Below are positions 33,506-45,570 of a DNA stretch of 64,000 nucleotides, piece after piece. Source of the stretch: Actibacterium naphthalenivorans (GTDB lineage Bacteria; Pseudomonadota; Alphaproteobacteria; Rhodobacterales; Rhodobacteraceae); assembly GCF_014196965.1 (NCBI RefSeq), contig NZ_JACIEQ010000005.1, positions 1 to 64,000 of the forward strand, written 5' to 3'. How positions within the stretch are numbered: position 1 is the first letter of the stretch; each line of letters opens with the position of its first letter. Made by a program: the position numbers and the translations under genes. The notes beneath the pieces were generated by a model that was given only the letters and a program-made list of their open reading frames with translations, was not told the DNA's origin and searched no databases.

Positions 33506-34261
33506 ATGAACGTCAAACCCGACTTCAACAAGAACGCCAATCAGGCGGCCACCGCCCCGGCCTTCCTCTCGGTCTGGGATCTGCATGCCTATTACGGCGA
33601 AAGCTACATCGTGCAGGGTGTCACCTTCAACGTCCATGAAGGCGAGATCCTGGCGCTTCTGGGCCGCAACGGCGCCGGCAAAACCTCGACCCTGCGCGCG
33701 ATTGCCCGGCTCGACAGCCCGGCCGCGACCCATGGCGAGATCTGGCTCGATCACCAGCCGCTGCACATGATGCGCGCGCATCAGGCCTCGATGGCGGGCA
33801 TCGGGCTGGTGCCCGAAGACCGGCGCATCATCCCCGGCCTGACCGTCGAAGAAAACCTGCAGCTGGCCCAGATCGCGCCGCCGATCGGCTGGTCGATCGA
33901 CCGCCTGTATGAGCTGTTCCCGCGTCTGGGCGAGCGCCGCAAGCAAGAGGGCGTGACCCTGTCGGGCGGCGAACAACAGATGCTGGCGATCGCCCGCGCG
34001 CTGGCCCGCGACATCAAGGTGCTGCTGCTGGACGAACCCTATGAGGGGCTCGCTCCGGTGATCGTGGACGAGATCGAAAAGACCCTGATCCACATCAAGG
34101 AACAGGGCATCACCACCGTTATCGTCGAGCAGAACGCCGTTCGGGCGCTGGAGCTGGCCGACCGTGCCGTGATCCTTGACACCGGCCAGATCGTGTTCGA
34201 CGGCACCGCCGCCGAAGTGCTTGAAAACGAAACACTTCGGGCCGAATATTTGGCCATCTGA
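33506..34261 (+). CDS. Liv-type ABC transporter ATPase (LivF-like)
   Basis: Second ATPase, 251 aa. It has Walker A GRNGAGKT, signature LSGGEQQML, Walker B LLLDEPYEGLAP and switch VIVEQN. The N-terminal 25 residues are an extension before the usual LivF start. AAGGAGAAAC precedes the ATG. It completes the importer and is followed, after a GC-rich hairpin, by acetyl-CoA synthetase. Confidence 0.9.
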   Translation: MNVKPDFNKNANQAATAPAFLSVWDLHAYYGESYIVQGVTFNVHEGEILALLGRNGAGKTSTLRAIARLDSPAATHGEIWLDHQPLHMMRAHQASMAGIGLVPEDRRIIPGLTVEENLQLAQIAPPIGWSIDRLYELFPRLGERRKQEGVTLSGGEQQMLAIARALARDIKVLLLDEPYEGLAPVIVDEIEKTLIHIKEQGITTVIVEQNAVRALELADRAVILDTGQIVFDGTAAEVLENETLRAEYLAI

Positions 34262-34272
34262 GCATCCCGACA

Positions 34273-34291
34273 CCGGCCCCGCCGGGGCCGG
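34273..34291 (+). repeat. Perfect GC hairpin between livF-like gene and acs
   Basis: An 8-bp stem CCGGCCCC / GGGGCCGG with a 3-base loop lies in the 70-base gap before acs. It has no T-run and probably does not fully terminate. It may adjust acs expression or mRNA decay within the operon. Confidence 0.45.
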
Positions 34292-34331
34292 GCCCACCTG
34301 AGAAGACGTCCCGAATACCGGGGAGGAACCC

Positions 34332-36281
<1,950 letters not shown>

Positions 36282-36337
36282 TCCGACAAGACAACGCCAG
36301 CCCTTTCATCTTTCCGGAAAATATCCCCGCCGGAGGC

Positions 36338-36354
36338 ATGCGCCGCAGGCGCAT
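36338..36354. repeat. Short perfect hairpin in the acs 3' region
   Basis: ATGCGCC-GCA-GGCGCAT forms a 7-bp stem with a 3-base loop between acs and the convergent lipoprotein gene. The upstream text TTTCCGGAAAATATCCCCGC resembles sequence often found between Rhodobacteraceae genes. Without a T-run the terminator function is uncertain. Confidence 0.35.
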
Positions 36355-36376
36355 CCTGCACGCGCCCCCCGCCCGG

Positions 36377-36547
36377 TCAACAGCCTGGCGGGGTCACATT
36401 CGTTGCGTGGCTGATCTCTCCCACTCCGGGATCGCAGGCGCCGATCTCTTCCTCGATCTCGGCGGCACAGGCGCTCAGCTGCCCGAAAACAACAGCCATG
36501 ATCATCAGGCGGCCTGCCGCCTTCCCAAATGAGACAATACGGGTCAT
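36377..36547 (-). CDS. Small predicted lipoprotein
   Basis: 56-aa protein with a lipoprotein signal: MTRIVSFGKAAGRLMIMAVV leads to lipobox LSAC at about residue 29, followed by a short acidic mature part with two more cysteines (GACDPG, PPGC). AAGGAGATCGCCG before ATG 36547 is a strong ribosome binding site and supports a real gene. Convergent with acs and downstream of the pyrimidine operon terminator. Function unknown. Confidence 0.6.
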   Translation of the reverse strand: MTRIVSFGKAAGRLMIMAVVFGQLSACAAEIEEEIGACDPGVGEISHATNVTPPGC

Positions 36548-36641
36548 CGGCGATCTCCTTCGCGAACCGGTTTCAGAGGCGGATCCTACACACACCCTTG
36601 CCCGCCGCCTTGACACCCGTCAATCGGCGGCGGCGCCCACG

Positions 36642-36670
36642 AAAAAGGCGCGCCAAGCCGGGCGCGCCTT
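36642..36670 (-). terminator. Intrinsic terminator of the pyrimidine operon
   Basis: Read on the minus strand, a 10-bp perfect stem AAGGCGCGCC / GGCGCGCCTT with loop CGGCTT is followed by further T residues. It lies 22 bases after the stop codon of the binding-protein gene, the last gene of the operon. Confidence 0.85.
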
Positions 36671-36691
36671 CCGTTGCCATCACCGATCGGC

Positions 36692-37678
36692 TTAGTTCAG
36701 CGCCGCATCGGTGATCGCATGGGTCCAGGCCCCTTCCGGCGTTTTCGAGATCACCGGGTCAGATCCGCCCGCCATCAGAGTGGCAACGGTGCGCTCGTAA
36801 TCGGCCGGATCCAGCGTGCCGTTGCTGCCCGCGGTCAGCTTGGCGATCTCGCCCATCATGCGCTTCTGGTGCATTTCGGTCTGCGCGCCGGTCTCGTCAT
36901 TCTCCAGCACGATCTCGGCCGCCTCATCCGGATGGGCCTCGGCATATTTCCACCCTTTCATCGAGGCGCGCACGAAGCGGACCAGCTTGTCCACCTCGGC
37001 CGGATCGGCAAGCTTGTCTTCCAGCACATAAAGCCCGTCTTCCAGCGTCGCCACGCCCTGATCTTCGTATTTGAACGTCACCAGATCGTCCGCCGAAAGC
37101 CCGGCGTCGATGATCTGCCAATATTCGTTATAGGTCATGGTCGAAACGCAATCGGCCTGCCCCTGAAGGATCGGGTCGACGTTGAATCCCTGTTTCAGCA
37201 CCGTCACCCCGTCGTCGCCGCCCTCGGTCGAGAGGCCCAGCGTGCTCATCCAGCTCAGGAACGGGTATTCATTGCCATAGAACCACACGCCCAGGGTCTT
37301 GCCGGGAAAATCGGCCGGGCTGGTGATGCCGGTGTCCTTGCGGCAGGTCAGCATCATGCCCGAGCTTTTGAACGGCTGCGCGATATTGACAAGCGGCAGG
37401 CCCTTTTCGCGGGCGGCCAGCGCCGAGGGCATCCAGTCGATCACCACATCGGCGCCGCCGCCGGCAACCACCTGCGTCGGCGCGATGTCGGGGCCGCCCG
37501 GCTTGATCGTCACGTCCAGGTCTTCTTCCTCGTAAAACCCCTTGTCCAGGGCCACGTAATAGCCCGCGAACTGGGCCTGCGTGACCCACTTCAGCTGCAG
37601 CGTCAGGTCATCTGCGGCCTGCGCCGCGCCTGCGCCAAGCGCCAGCATGGCGATGGCGGATGTAAACAGTGTCTTCAT
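36692..37678 (-). CDS. ABC transporter substrate-binding protein, NMT1/THI5-like (pyrimidine-type importer)
   Basis: Periplasmic binding protein of 328 aa with signal peptide MKTLFTSAIAMLALGAGAAQ, cleavage near AQA. The mature start LTLQLKWVTQAQFAGYYVAL is the NMT1/THI5-like pattern seen in binding proteins for pyrimidine-related compounds. Last gene of the minus-strand operon that encodes hydantoinase, ureidopropionase-type amidohydrolase and transaminase, so the ligand is likely a pyrimidine base, hydantoin or related compound. Confidence 0.85.
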   Translation of the reverse strand: MKTLFTSAIAMLALGAGAAQAADDLTLQLKWVTQAQFAGYYVALDKGFYEEEDLDVTIKPGGPDIAPTQVVAGGGADVVIDWMPSALAAREKGLPLVNIAQPFKSSGMMLTCRKDTGITSPADFPGKTLGVWFYGNEYPFLSWMSTLGLSTEGGDDGVTVLKQGFNVDPILQGQADCVSTMTYNEYWQIIDAGLSADDLVTFKYEDQGVATLEDGLYVLEDKLADPAEVDKLVRFVRASMKGWKYAEAHPDEAAEIVLENDETGAQTEMHQKRMMGEIAKLTAGSNGTLDPADYERTVATLMAGGSDPVISKTPEGAWTHAITDAALN

Positions 37679-37708
37679 TGTAGCCTCCAGGTTGTCATCT
37701 TTATATGC

Positions 37709-38554
37709 TCAGCCTCTTTGCGAGGGGTGCCAGAAGGTGACCCCTTTCTCTATCGCCGCCACAAGGCCGTAAAACGCCGATCCGGCCAGGGCGGCCACGG
37801 CGATTTCCGCCCAGACCATATCAAGGCTCAGCCGGCCGACCTCTGTCGAAATCCGAAACCCCATCCCTTTGATCGGAGAGCCGAAAAATTCCGCCACAAT
37901 CGCACCGATCAGTGCCAGTGTTGTCGAAATTTTAAGCCCGTTGAAAACAAAGGGCATAGCCGCCGGCAGGCGCAATTTTAGCAATGTCTGCCAGTAGTTG
38001 GCCGAATATGTCTGCATCAGATCGCGCTGCATCGCCGTGCTTGCCGCCAGCCCCTGGACGGTGTTGACCAGCATCGGGAAAAACACCATCACCACCACCA
38101 CAGCGGCTTTCGACTGCCAGTCGAACCCGAACCACATCACCAGGATCGGCGCGATGCCGATCACCGGCAAGGCGGCGATGAAATTGCCCACCGGCAGCAG
38201 CCCGCGCTGCAGGAACGGCGACCGGTCGATGATGATCGCGGTCGCCACCGCCGCGCCGCATCCGATCACATAGCCCGACAGCGCGCCCTTCACGAAGGTC
38301 TGCACGAAATCCACCCACAGGATCGGCAGCGACGCCGCGAACCGCGTCGCGATCGCCGAGGGCGGCGGCAGGATCACGCCGGGCACGTTCAGCCCGCGCA
38401 CCAGCCCTTCCCACAGCACCAGCAGCGTCAGCCCGAACAGCACCGGCACCGCCAGCCGGGCCGCACGCGTGTCGCGCCCGCGCCCGTTGGCGATGCGCAG
38501 GTTCACCCACCAGGCCGCCCCCCAGAACACCAGCGCGCCAATGACCAGGTTCAT
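37709..38554 (-). CDS. ABC transporter permease (pyrimidine-type importer)
   Basis: Inner-membrane permease of 281 aa from the NitT/TauT group, about six or seven helices, EAA-type loop near LMQTYSANYWQTLLKLRLPAA. ATG 38554 overlaps the stop of the upstream permease gene by four bases (ATGA), so the two permeases are coupled and probably form a heterodimeric channel. Confidence 0.85.
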   Translation of the reverse strand: MNLVIGALVFWGAAWWVNLRIANGRGRDTRAARLAVPVLFGLTLLVLWEGLVRGLNVPGVILPPPSAIATRFAASLPILWVDFVQTFVKGALSGYVIGCGAAVATAIIIDRSPFLQRGLLPVGNFIAALPVIGIAPILVMWFGFDWQSKAAVVVVMVFFPMLVNTVQGLAASTAMQRDLMQTYSANYWQTLLKLRLPAAMPFVFNGLKISTTLALIGAIVAEFFGSPIKGMGFRISTEVGRLSLDMVWAEIAVAALAGSAFYGLVAAIEKGVTFWHPSQRG

Positions 38555-39414
38555 CGCTCCATCCCCATCCGCTTGAGCGTGGCGCGCTGGATCAGCCCGA
38601 CGACCCCCACCAGCGCCGCCGCCAGCGCCGCCGCCGCGATCAGCGCCGCCCAGATCTGCACCGTCTGCCCGTAATAGCTTCCCGACAGCAGTCGCGCGCC
38701 AAGCCCCCGCACCGCCCCCGTTGGCAATTCGCCGACGATCGCGCCCACAAGGCTGGCCGCGATTCCGACCTTCAGCGAGGTGAACAGATAGGGCATCGAC
38801 GAGGGCAGGCGCAGCTTGCGAAAGGTCTCTCCGCCGCTGGCGCCATAGGTCTTGAGCAGGTCGAGCTGCATCGCGTCGGGGCTGCGCAGCCCCTTCACCA
38901 TACCCACGACCACCGGGAAGAACGACAGATAGGCGCTGATGATCGCCTTGGGCAGCACTCCCTGAATGCCGATCGAGTTCAGCACCACGATGATCATCGG
39001 AGCGATGGCCAGAATCGGAATCGTCTGGCTGGCAATCGCCCAGGGCATCACGCTCATGTCCATGGCGCGGTTGTGCACGATCCCCACGGCCAGCAGGATG
39101 CCCGCCCCGGTGCCGATGGCAAAGCCCAGCAGCGTGGCCGACAGCGTGACCCAGCCATGGTAAACCAGGCTGCGTTTCGAGGTGATGCTTTTCTGAACCG
39201 TGGTCTGCCACAGCTCTGCCGCCACCTGATGCGGCGCCGGCAGCTTGGGCCGGTCCTGGCTCAGGGTGTCGGCGACGATCCCGGTGAAGCTCAGCTCCTG
39301 CCCCGCCCGCGCGGCCTGATCCCGCGTCCATTGCGCGTTCATCGCGACCGCGCCCAGATACCACAGCACGATCAGCGCGACGACAACCGTCAGCACCGGA
39401 AGAATGCGGTTCAT
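38551..39414 (-). CDS. ABC transporter permease (pyrimidine-type importer)
   Basis: Second permease, 287 aa, with EAA-type loop LLKTYGASGGETFRKLRLPS. An unusually long periplasmic stretch (residues about 30-75) follows the first helix. ATG 39414 is preferred over an upstream in-frame start because MNRILPVLTVVVALIVLWYL begins the first helix. It lies between the ATPase and the other permease. Confidence 0.85.
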   Translation of the reverse strand: MNRILPVLTVVVALIVLWYLGAVAMNAQWTRDQAARAGQELSFTGIVADTLSQDRPKLPAPHQVAAELWQTTVQKSITSKRSLVYHGWVTLSATLLGFAIGTGAGILLAVGIVHNRAMDMSVMPWAIASQTIPILAIAPMIIVVLNSIGIQGVLPKAIISAYLSFFPVVVGMVKGLRSPDAMQLDLLKTYGASGGETFRKLRLPSSMPYLFTSLKVGIAASLVGAIVGELPTGAVRGLGARLLSGSYYGQTVQIWAALIAAAALAAALVGVVGLIQRATLKRMGMER

Positions 39415-39495
39415 GGCCGGCCCCCCGCGCACTTATCGGGCCCCTTCGCCCTGCCCCGCGGCACGCGCCCGCAAGGAAGCGACGAGCGCGCGGCC

Positions 39496-40275
39496 TCAGT
39501 CATAGCTATGCCCCGCCCGCAGCCCTTCACGCACCCGGTGCGCGACGGCGATGAATTCCGGCGTGTCCCGGATCTCCAGCGGGCGTTCCCTTGGCAAGGG
39601 GCTCTCGATCACATCGGCGATCCGCCCCGGCCGCGGGCTCATCACCACGATCTTCGTCGACAGATAGACCGCCTCGGGGATCGAATGGGTGACAAAGCCG
39701 ATGGTCTTTTGCGTCCGCGCCCACAGCGCCAGAAGCTGTTCGTTCAGATGGTCGCGCACAATCTCATCCAGCGCGCCGAAAGGTTCATCCATCAACAGGA
39801 TATCCGCGTCAAAGGCCAGCGCCCGCGCGATGCTGGCCCGCTGCTGCATCCCGCCTGATAGCTGCCAAGGGTATTTCTTGCCAAACCCTTCCAGATCAAC
39901 CAGTTGCAGAACGTTCTTTACCCGCTCTTCCTGCTCGGCTTTCGGAAACCCCATGATTTCCAGCGGCAGTTTGATATTGCCCGCGATGGTCCGCCACGGA
40001 TAAAGCCCCGCCGCCTGAAACACATAGCCATAGGCGCGGCTTTGCCGGGCCTCGTCCGGCGTCATGCCGTTGACGGTGATGTGGCCACCGGTGGGATGCT
40101 CCAGCGCTGCGATCACCCGCAGGAAGGTTGTCTTGCCGCAGCCCGACGGGCCGATGAAGCTGACGAAATCGCCCTTGTTGATGGTCAGGTTGACGTCGCG
40201 CAGCGCCTGCACCGGCCCGTCATTGGTCTGGAAGGTCAGATCCAGCTTTTCCGCAGTGATAACCGGTTCTGTCAC
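39496..40275 (-). CDS. ABC transporter ATPase (pyrimidine-type importer)
   Basis: ATPase of 259 aa: Walker A GPSGCGKT, signature LSGGMQQR, Walker B ILLMDEPFGALDE and switch FVTHS. GTG 40275 is chosen because AAGGGAAATAC precedes it and the protein then begins TEPVITAEKLDLTF, the normal start of the fold. It follows the hydantoinase gene closely and energises the two permeases downstream. Confidence 0.9.
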   Translation of the reverse strand: MTEPVITAEKLDLTFQTNDGPVQALRDVNLTINKGDFVSFIGPSGCGKTTFLRVIAALEHPTGGHITVNGMTPDEARQSRAYGYVFQAAGLYPWRTIAGNIKLPLEIMGFPKAEQEERVKNVLQLVDLEGFGKKYPWQLSGGMQQRASIARALAFDADILLMDEPFGALDEIVRDHLNEQLLALWARTQKTIGFVTHSIPEAVYLSTKIVVMSPRPGRIADVIESPLPRERPLEIRDTPEFIAVAHRVREGLRAGHSYD

Positions 40276-40336
40276 CGTATTTCCCTTGTTATTGGCGCCC
40301 CCGCAGACGGGGGCGCATGTCTTTTCATTCAACCCG

Positions 40337-41791
40337 TCACACGCCGCTGGCGGGAATACCCGACCGCTGCACCGGGCGCGGCGCGGTCAGTTCCTTCCAC
40401 GTGGAAAGCGCCGCGTTTACGGGGGCGTTCGGGGCGCGTTTCACGAACTCGCCGTGGCCCTCTTCGGTGCGGATCTCGCCGTCATGCACCGCCACCTTGC
40501 CACGGGTGAGCGTGAAGCGCGGCAGGCCTTTCACGTGCTTGCCCTCGAACACGTTGTAGTCGATCGCCGATTGCTGGCTGCCTGCGGTGATGGTCTTTTC
40601 CTTCTCCGGATCCCAGACCACCAGATCGGCATCCGCGCCGACCAGAACCGCACCCTTGCGGGGATAGATGTTCAGGATTTTGGCGATATTGGTCGAGGTT
40701 ACGGCGACGAATTCATTCATCGTCAGCCGCCCGGTGCCCACGCCATAGGTCCACAGCATCGGCAGCCGGTCTTCGAGCCCGCCGGTGCCGTTGGGGATCT
40801 TGGTGAAATCGCCGACGCCGTAGCGTTTCTGATCGGTGGTGAAGGCGCAGTGATCGGTGGCGACGCAAGAGAGCGACCCCGCCTGCAACCCGGCCCAGAG
40901 GCTGTCCTGATGCTGCTTGTTACGGAAAGGCGGGCTCATCACCCGGCGCGCGGCATGGTCCCAGTCCTGATTGAAATATTCACCCTCGTCGAGCGTCAGG
41001 TGCTGGATCAGCGGCTCGCCATAGACCCGCTTGCCGGCCTGACGCGCGCGGCGGATCGCCTCGTGGCTTTCCTCGCAAGAGGTATGCACCACGTAGAGCG
41101 GCACGCCGGCCATGTCGGCGATCATGATCGCGCGGTTGGTGGCCTCGCCCTCGACCTGCGGCGGGCGGGAATAGGCGTGGGCCTCTGGCCCGACATTGCC
41201 CTGGGCCAGAAGCTGCGCCGACAGCTCCGCCACCACATCGCCGTTCTCGGCATGCACCAGCGGCAGCGCGCCCAGTTCGGCGCAGCGCTTGAACGAGGAA
41301 TACATCTCGTCATCATTCACCATCAAGCTGCCCTTGTAGGCCATGAAATGCTTGAAGGTGTTGATGCCCTTTTCCCTGACAACGGCCTCCATCTCGTCGA
41401 ACACCTGCTTGTCCCACCAGGTGATCGCCATGTGAAAGGAATAGTCGCAATTGGCGCGGGTCGATTTGTTGTCCCACATCTGAAGCGCGTCCAGCAGCCC
41501 CTGGCCGGGGCTCGGCAGCGCGAAATCCACCACCATCGTGGTGCCGCCGGCCAGTGCCGCGCGGGTGCCGCTTTCGAAATCGTCAGAACTGTAGGTGCCC
41601 ATGAAAGGCATCTCCAGATGGGTGTGGGGATCGATTCCGCCGGGCATGATGTAGCAGCCGGTGGCGTCCAGCACCTCGTCGCCCTTCAGGTCGGGCCCGA
41701 TCTCGACGATCACGCCGCCGTCGATCAGCACATCGGCCTCATAGCTCAGGTCGGCGGTGACGATCGTGCCGCCCTTGATGACTTTGGTCAT
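40337..41791 (-). CDS. hydA: Dihydropyrimidinase (D-hydantoinase)
   Basis: Opens the ring of 5,6-dihydrouracil or dihydrothymine to the N-carbamoyl-beta-amino acid in reductive pyrimidine breakdown. It is a binuclear zinc amidohydrolase of 484 aa. Visible metal ligands are His56 and His58 (DPHTHLE), carboxylated Lys153 (FMAYKGS), His180 (LVHAENGD), His236 (YVVHTSCEE) and Asp313 (ATDHCAF). The operon also encodes the next two pathway steps and an importer, and a dihydropyrimidine dehydrogenase is nearby, so the physiological substrate is very probably dihydropyrimidines. Confidence 0.95.
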   Translation of the reverse strand: MTKVIKGGTIVTADLSYEADVLIDGGVIVEIGPDLKGDEVLDATGCYIMPGGIDPHTHLEMPFMGTYSSDDFESGTRAALAGGTTMVVDFALPSPGQGLLDALQMWDNKSTRANCDYSFHMAITWWDKQVFDEMEAVVREKGINTFKHFMAYKGSLMVNDDEMYSSFKRCAELGALPLVHAENGDVVAELSAQLLAQGNVGPEAHAYSRPPQVEGEATNRAIMIADMAGVPLYVVHTSCEESHEAIRRARQAGKRVYGEPLIQHLTLDEGEYFNQDWDHAARRVMSPPFRNKQHQDSLWAGLQAGSLSCVATDHCAFTTDQKRYGVGDFTKIPNGTGGLEDRLPMLWTYGVGTGRLTMNEFVAVTSTNIAKILNIYPRKGAVLVGADADLVVWDPEKEKTITAGSQQSAIDYNVFEGKHVKGLPRFTLTRGKVAVHDGEIRTEEGHGEFVKRAPNAPVNAALSTWKELTAPRPVQRSGIPASGV

Positions 41792-41827
41792 TGTTGGTTT
41801 CCCCTGTTCCTGCGGACGCGGCGCGCC

Positions 41828-42067
41828 CTAGACATCATCGCAGACAAGATTGCCGTTCGCGTCGGTCACCTGTTTCAGATAGCCGGTCAGCTCGTCTTCG
41901 GTCTGGATCACATAGCAGCCGTTGTAACGGCGCTGGACGGTGCGCAGATCGGTGCGTGGCGGCAACGCGGCCAGCGCCTTTTCCGAAATATAGGGAAGCG
42001 GCTCCGGCTCGGGCGCGCAGGCGGCAAGCGCGACAAGGGCGAGCGTCTTTCCCGCCGGCCGGATCAT
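41828..42067 (-). CDS. Small predicted lipoprotein inside the pyrimidine operon
   Basis: 79-aa protein with a short signal and lipobox (MIRPAGKTLALVALAACAPE), then a proline-rich linker and a small domain (TDLRTVQRRYNGCYVIQTED) with two cysteines. ATG 42067 overlaps the amidohydrolase stop by four bases. No known family was recognised. Its place within a catabolic operon suggests a role at the envelope, but nothing in the sequence shows what that is. Confidence 0.65.
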   Translation of the reverse strand: MIRPAGKTLALVALAACAPEPEPLPYISEKALAALPPRTDLRTVQRRYNGCYVIQTEDELTGYLKQVTDANGNLVCDDV

Positions 42068-43314
42068 TCCACGATCTCCGCTGTTTCAAGCACCGCATGG
42101 AACAGAACATCCGTGCCCGCCGCCGCCCATTCGGGGGTGATTTCCTCGGCCTCGTTATGGCTCAGCCCGTCCACGCAGGGGCACATGATCATCGCGGTGG
42201 GCGCAACCTTGTTGATCCAGCACGCGTCATGCCCCGCGCCCGAGATGATGTTCATATGGCTGTAGCCCAGCCGTTCGGCCGCATTCCGCACCGCCGCCAC
42301 ACAGCCCGGATCGAAGGTTACCGGATCGAAATGGCCGGTCGGTTCGATGGTGATGCCAAGACCCAGTTCGGCAGCGATCTTGGGTGCCTCGGCCTCGAGC
42401 CGCGCCTTCATCGCGTCCAGCTTGCCCTGATCGGGCGTGCGAAAGTCGATGGTGAACACTGCCTTGCCGGGGATCACGTTGCGCGAATTCGGATAGACAT
42501 TGGCCTGACCGATCGCGCCCACCGCGTCCGGCTGATTGTCCATCGCGATGCTGTGCACCAGTTCGGTGATCCGGGCCATGCCCAGGCCCGCGTTCACCCG
42601 CATGTCCATCGGGGTCGAGCCGGTATGCGCGTCCTTGCCGGTCAGCGTTACCTCGAGCCACCACAGGCCCTGCCCGTGGGTGACGACGCCGATGTCCTTG
42701 CCTTCGGCCTCCAGGATCGGGCCCTGCTCGATATGCAGCTCGAACATCGCGTGCATCTTGCGCGCGCCGACCTCTTCATCCCCGACCCAGCCGATGCGCG
42801 CCAGTTCATCGCCAAAGGTTTTGCCCTCGGCATCCTCGCGCCCGTAGGCCCAATCCTGCGTATGCACGCCCGCGAAGACGCCCGAGGCCAGCATGGCGGG
42901 GGCAAAACGCGTGCCCTCTTCGTTGGTCCAGTTGGTCAGCACGATCGGGTGTTTGGTCTTGATGCCCAGATCGTTCAGGCTGCGGATCGCCTCCAGCCCG
43001 CCCAGAACACCCAGCACACCGTCATATTTTCCGCCGGTCGGCTGGGTATCCAGATGGCTGCCCATGTAAACCGGCAGCGCGTCGGGGTCGGTGCCTTCGC
43101 GGCGGGCGAACATGTTGCCCATCGTATCGACACCCATGGTGCAGCCCGCATCCTCGCACCACTTGCGAAACAGCGCGCGGCCTTCCGCGTCGGCGTCGGT
43201 CAGCGTCTGGCGGTTGTTGCCTCCGGCCACCCCCGGCCCGATCTTGGCCATCTCCATCAGACTGTCCCAAAGACGGGCGCCGTTGATCTTCAGGTTTTCA
43301 CCGGGGGCTGCCAT
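42064..43314 (-). CDS. Zn-dependent amidohydrolase, beta-ureidopropionase / N-carbamoyl amino acid amidohydrolase type
   Basis: Hydrolyses N-carbamoyl-beta-alanine to beta-alanine, CO2 and ammonia, the third step of reductive pyrimidine degradation. The 416-aa protein belongs to the M20/allantoate amidohydrolase family: GSHLDTQPTGGKYDG holds the first metal His and bridging Asp, NEEGTRF the catalytic Glu, and ELHIEQGPILE and SGAGHDACWI further ligands. The family also acts on allantoate, but the neighbours favour the pyrimidine substrate. Confidence 0.9.
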   Translation of the reverse strand: MAAPGENLKINGARLWDSLMEMAKIGPGVAGGNNRQTLTDADAEGRALFRKWCEDAGCTMGVDTMGNMFARREGTDPDALPVYMGSHLDTQPTGGKYDGVLGVLGGLEAIRSLNDLGIKTKHPIVLTNWTNEEGTRFAPAMLASGVFAGVHTQDWAYGREDAEGKTFGDELARIGWVGDEEVGARKMHAMFELHIEQGPILEAEGKDIGVVTHGQGLWWLEVTLTGKDAHTGSTPMDMRVNAGLGMARITELVHSIAMDNQPDAVGAIGQANVYPNSRNVIPGKAVFTIDFRTPDQGKLDAMKARLEAEAPKIAAELGLGITIEPTGHFDPVTFDPGCVAAVRNAAERLGYSHMNIISGAGHDACWINKVAPTAMIMCPCVDGLSHNEAEEITPEWAAAGTDVLFHAVLETAEIVE

Positions 43315-43350
43315 ATGCTTCTCCGTTGTGGTTTCGTCTTCGGCCTGAGG

Positions 43351-44679
<1,329 letters not shown>

Positions 44680-44747
44680 GGCGGCTTCCCATGAATTGTG
44701 GCCCCGCTCTGCGCCGGGGGTGGCGACAACGGCTGACCAATCAGAGT

Positions 44748-44763
44748 TTGACCAATTGGTCAG
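44748..44763. promoter_or_regulatory. RutR-type operator (TTGACCAATTGGTCAG)
   Basis: Matches the published E. coli RutR consensus TTGACCANNTGGTCAA at all but the last position. It lies in the divergent region between the aminotransferase operon and the TetR-family gene, so both are probably repressed until a pyrimidine is present. Confidence 0.85.
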
Positions 44764-44895
44764 AGACACGCTAGCAGAGCATTAAGGGCAGTCAAGACGT
44801 AGCACTTCCGGCGGATTCAGGTAAGCCGGAATGCACAGCGCCGGCGCCCAGGCGACAGAGCAAAGCGACTGAAATTTGGGCGGAATGTGAACGGG

Positions 44896-45567
44896 ATGGC
44901 GGAAAAATCGGAACTGGACAGGCACAGCCGGCGGACCTTAAAGATCAATGATATGAACCACCCGAAACCGCGCACCCGAATTCAGCAGAAAAATACAGAG
45001 GCCATCCTGGAGGCCGCGCTGGATGTTTTTTCCCAATATGGTTTCCGGGGCTCCACGCTGGACCAGATCGCACAGGCCGCCGAACTGTCGAAACCCAACC
45101 TTTTGTATTATTTCCCCTCGAAAGAGGCGATCCACGCAACGCTTCTGGCCGGCCTTCTGGATACGTGGCTCGACCCGCTGCGCGCCATGGATCCCACGGG
45201 CGAGCCGGTTGAGGAAATCCTGGCCTATGTCCGCCGAAAACTGGAAATGAGCCGGGATTTTCCGCGCGAAAGCCGGCTGTTCGCCAATGAAATCCTGCAA
45301 GGCGCACCACGCATCAAAGATGCGCTCGAGGGGGAATTGAAAAACCTCGTCGACGAGAAATCCGTGCTCATCGCGCGATGGTCCGCCGAAGGCCGCATCA
45401 TCACGGTGAACCCGCATCACCTGATCTTCTCGATCTGGTCGCTGACCCAGCACTATGCGGATTTCGACGTGCAGGTGCACGCCGTGCTGGGCGAGGACAG
45501 CGAAGCGCCCTTCGCAGAAGCCGAGCGTTATCTGGTAACCCTCTTCACCCGGCTTCTGACACCCTGA
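44896..45567 (+). CDS. rutR: TetR-family pyrimidine-responsive repressor (RutR-like)
   Basis: DNA-binding repressor of 223 aa. The N-terminal helix-turn-helix (AILEAALDVFSQYGFRGSTL, DQIAQAAELSKPNLLYYFPS) and the C-terminal ligand domain (RESRLFANEILQGAPRIKD) closely follow RutR, which binds uracil or thymine. A RutR box occurs between it and the operon it diverges from. Start choice is uncertain: GTG 44887 or ATG 44953 are possible, and none has a strong ribosome binding site. It is convergent with preA, 3 bases from stop to stop. Confidence 0.9.
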   Translation: MAEKSELDRHSRRTLKINDMNHPKPRTRIQQKNTEAILEAALDVFSQYGFRGSTLDQIAQAAELSKPNLLYYFPSKEAIHATLLAGLLDTWLDPLRAMDPTGEPVEEILAYVRRKLEMSRDFPRESRLFANEILQGAPRIKDALEGELKNLVDEKSVLIARWSAEGRIITVNPHHLIFSIWSLTQHYADFDVQVHAVLGEDSEAPFAEAERYLVTLFTRLLTP

Positions 45568-45570
45568 GCG

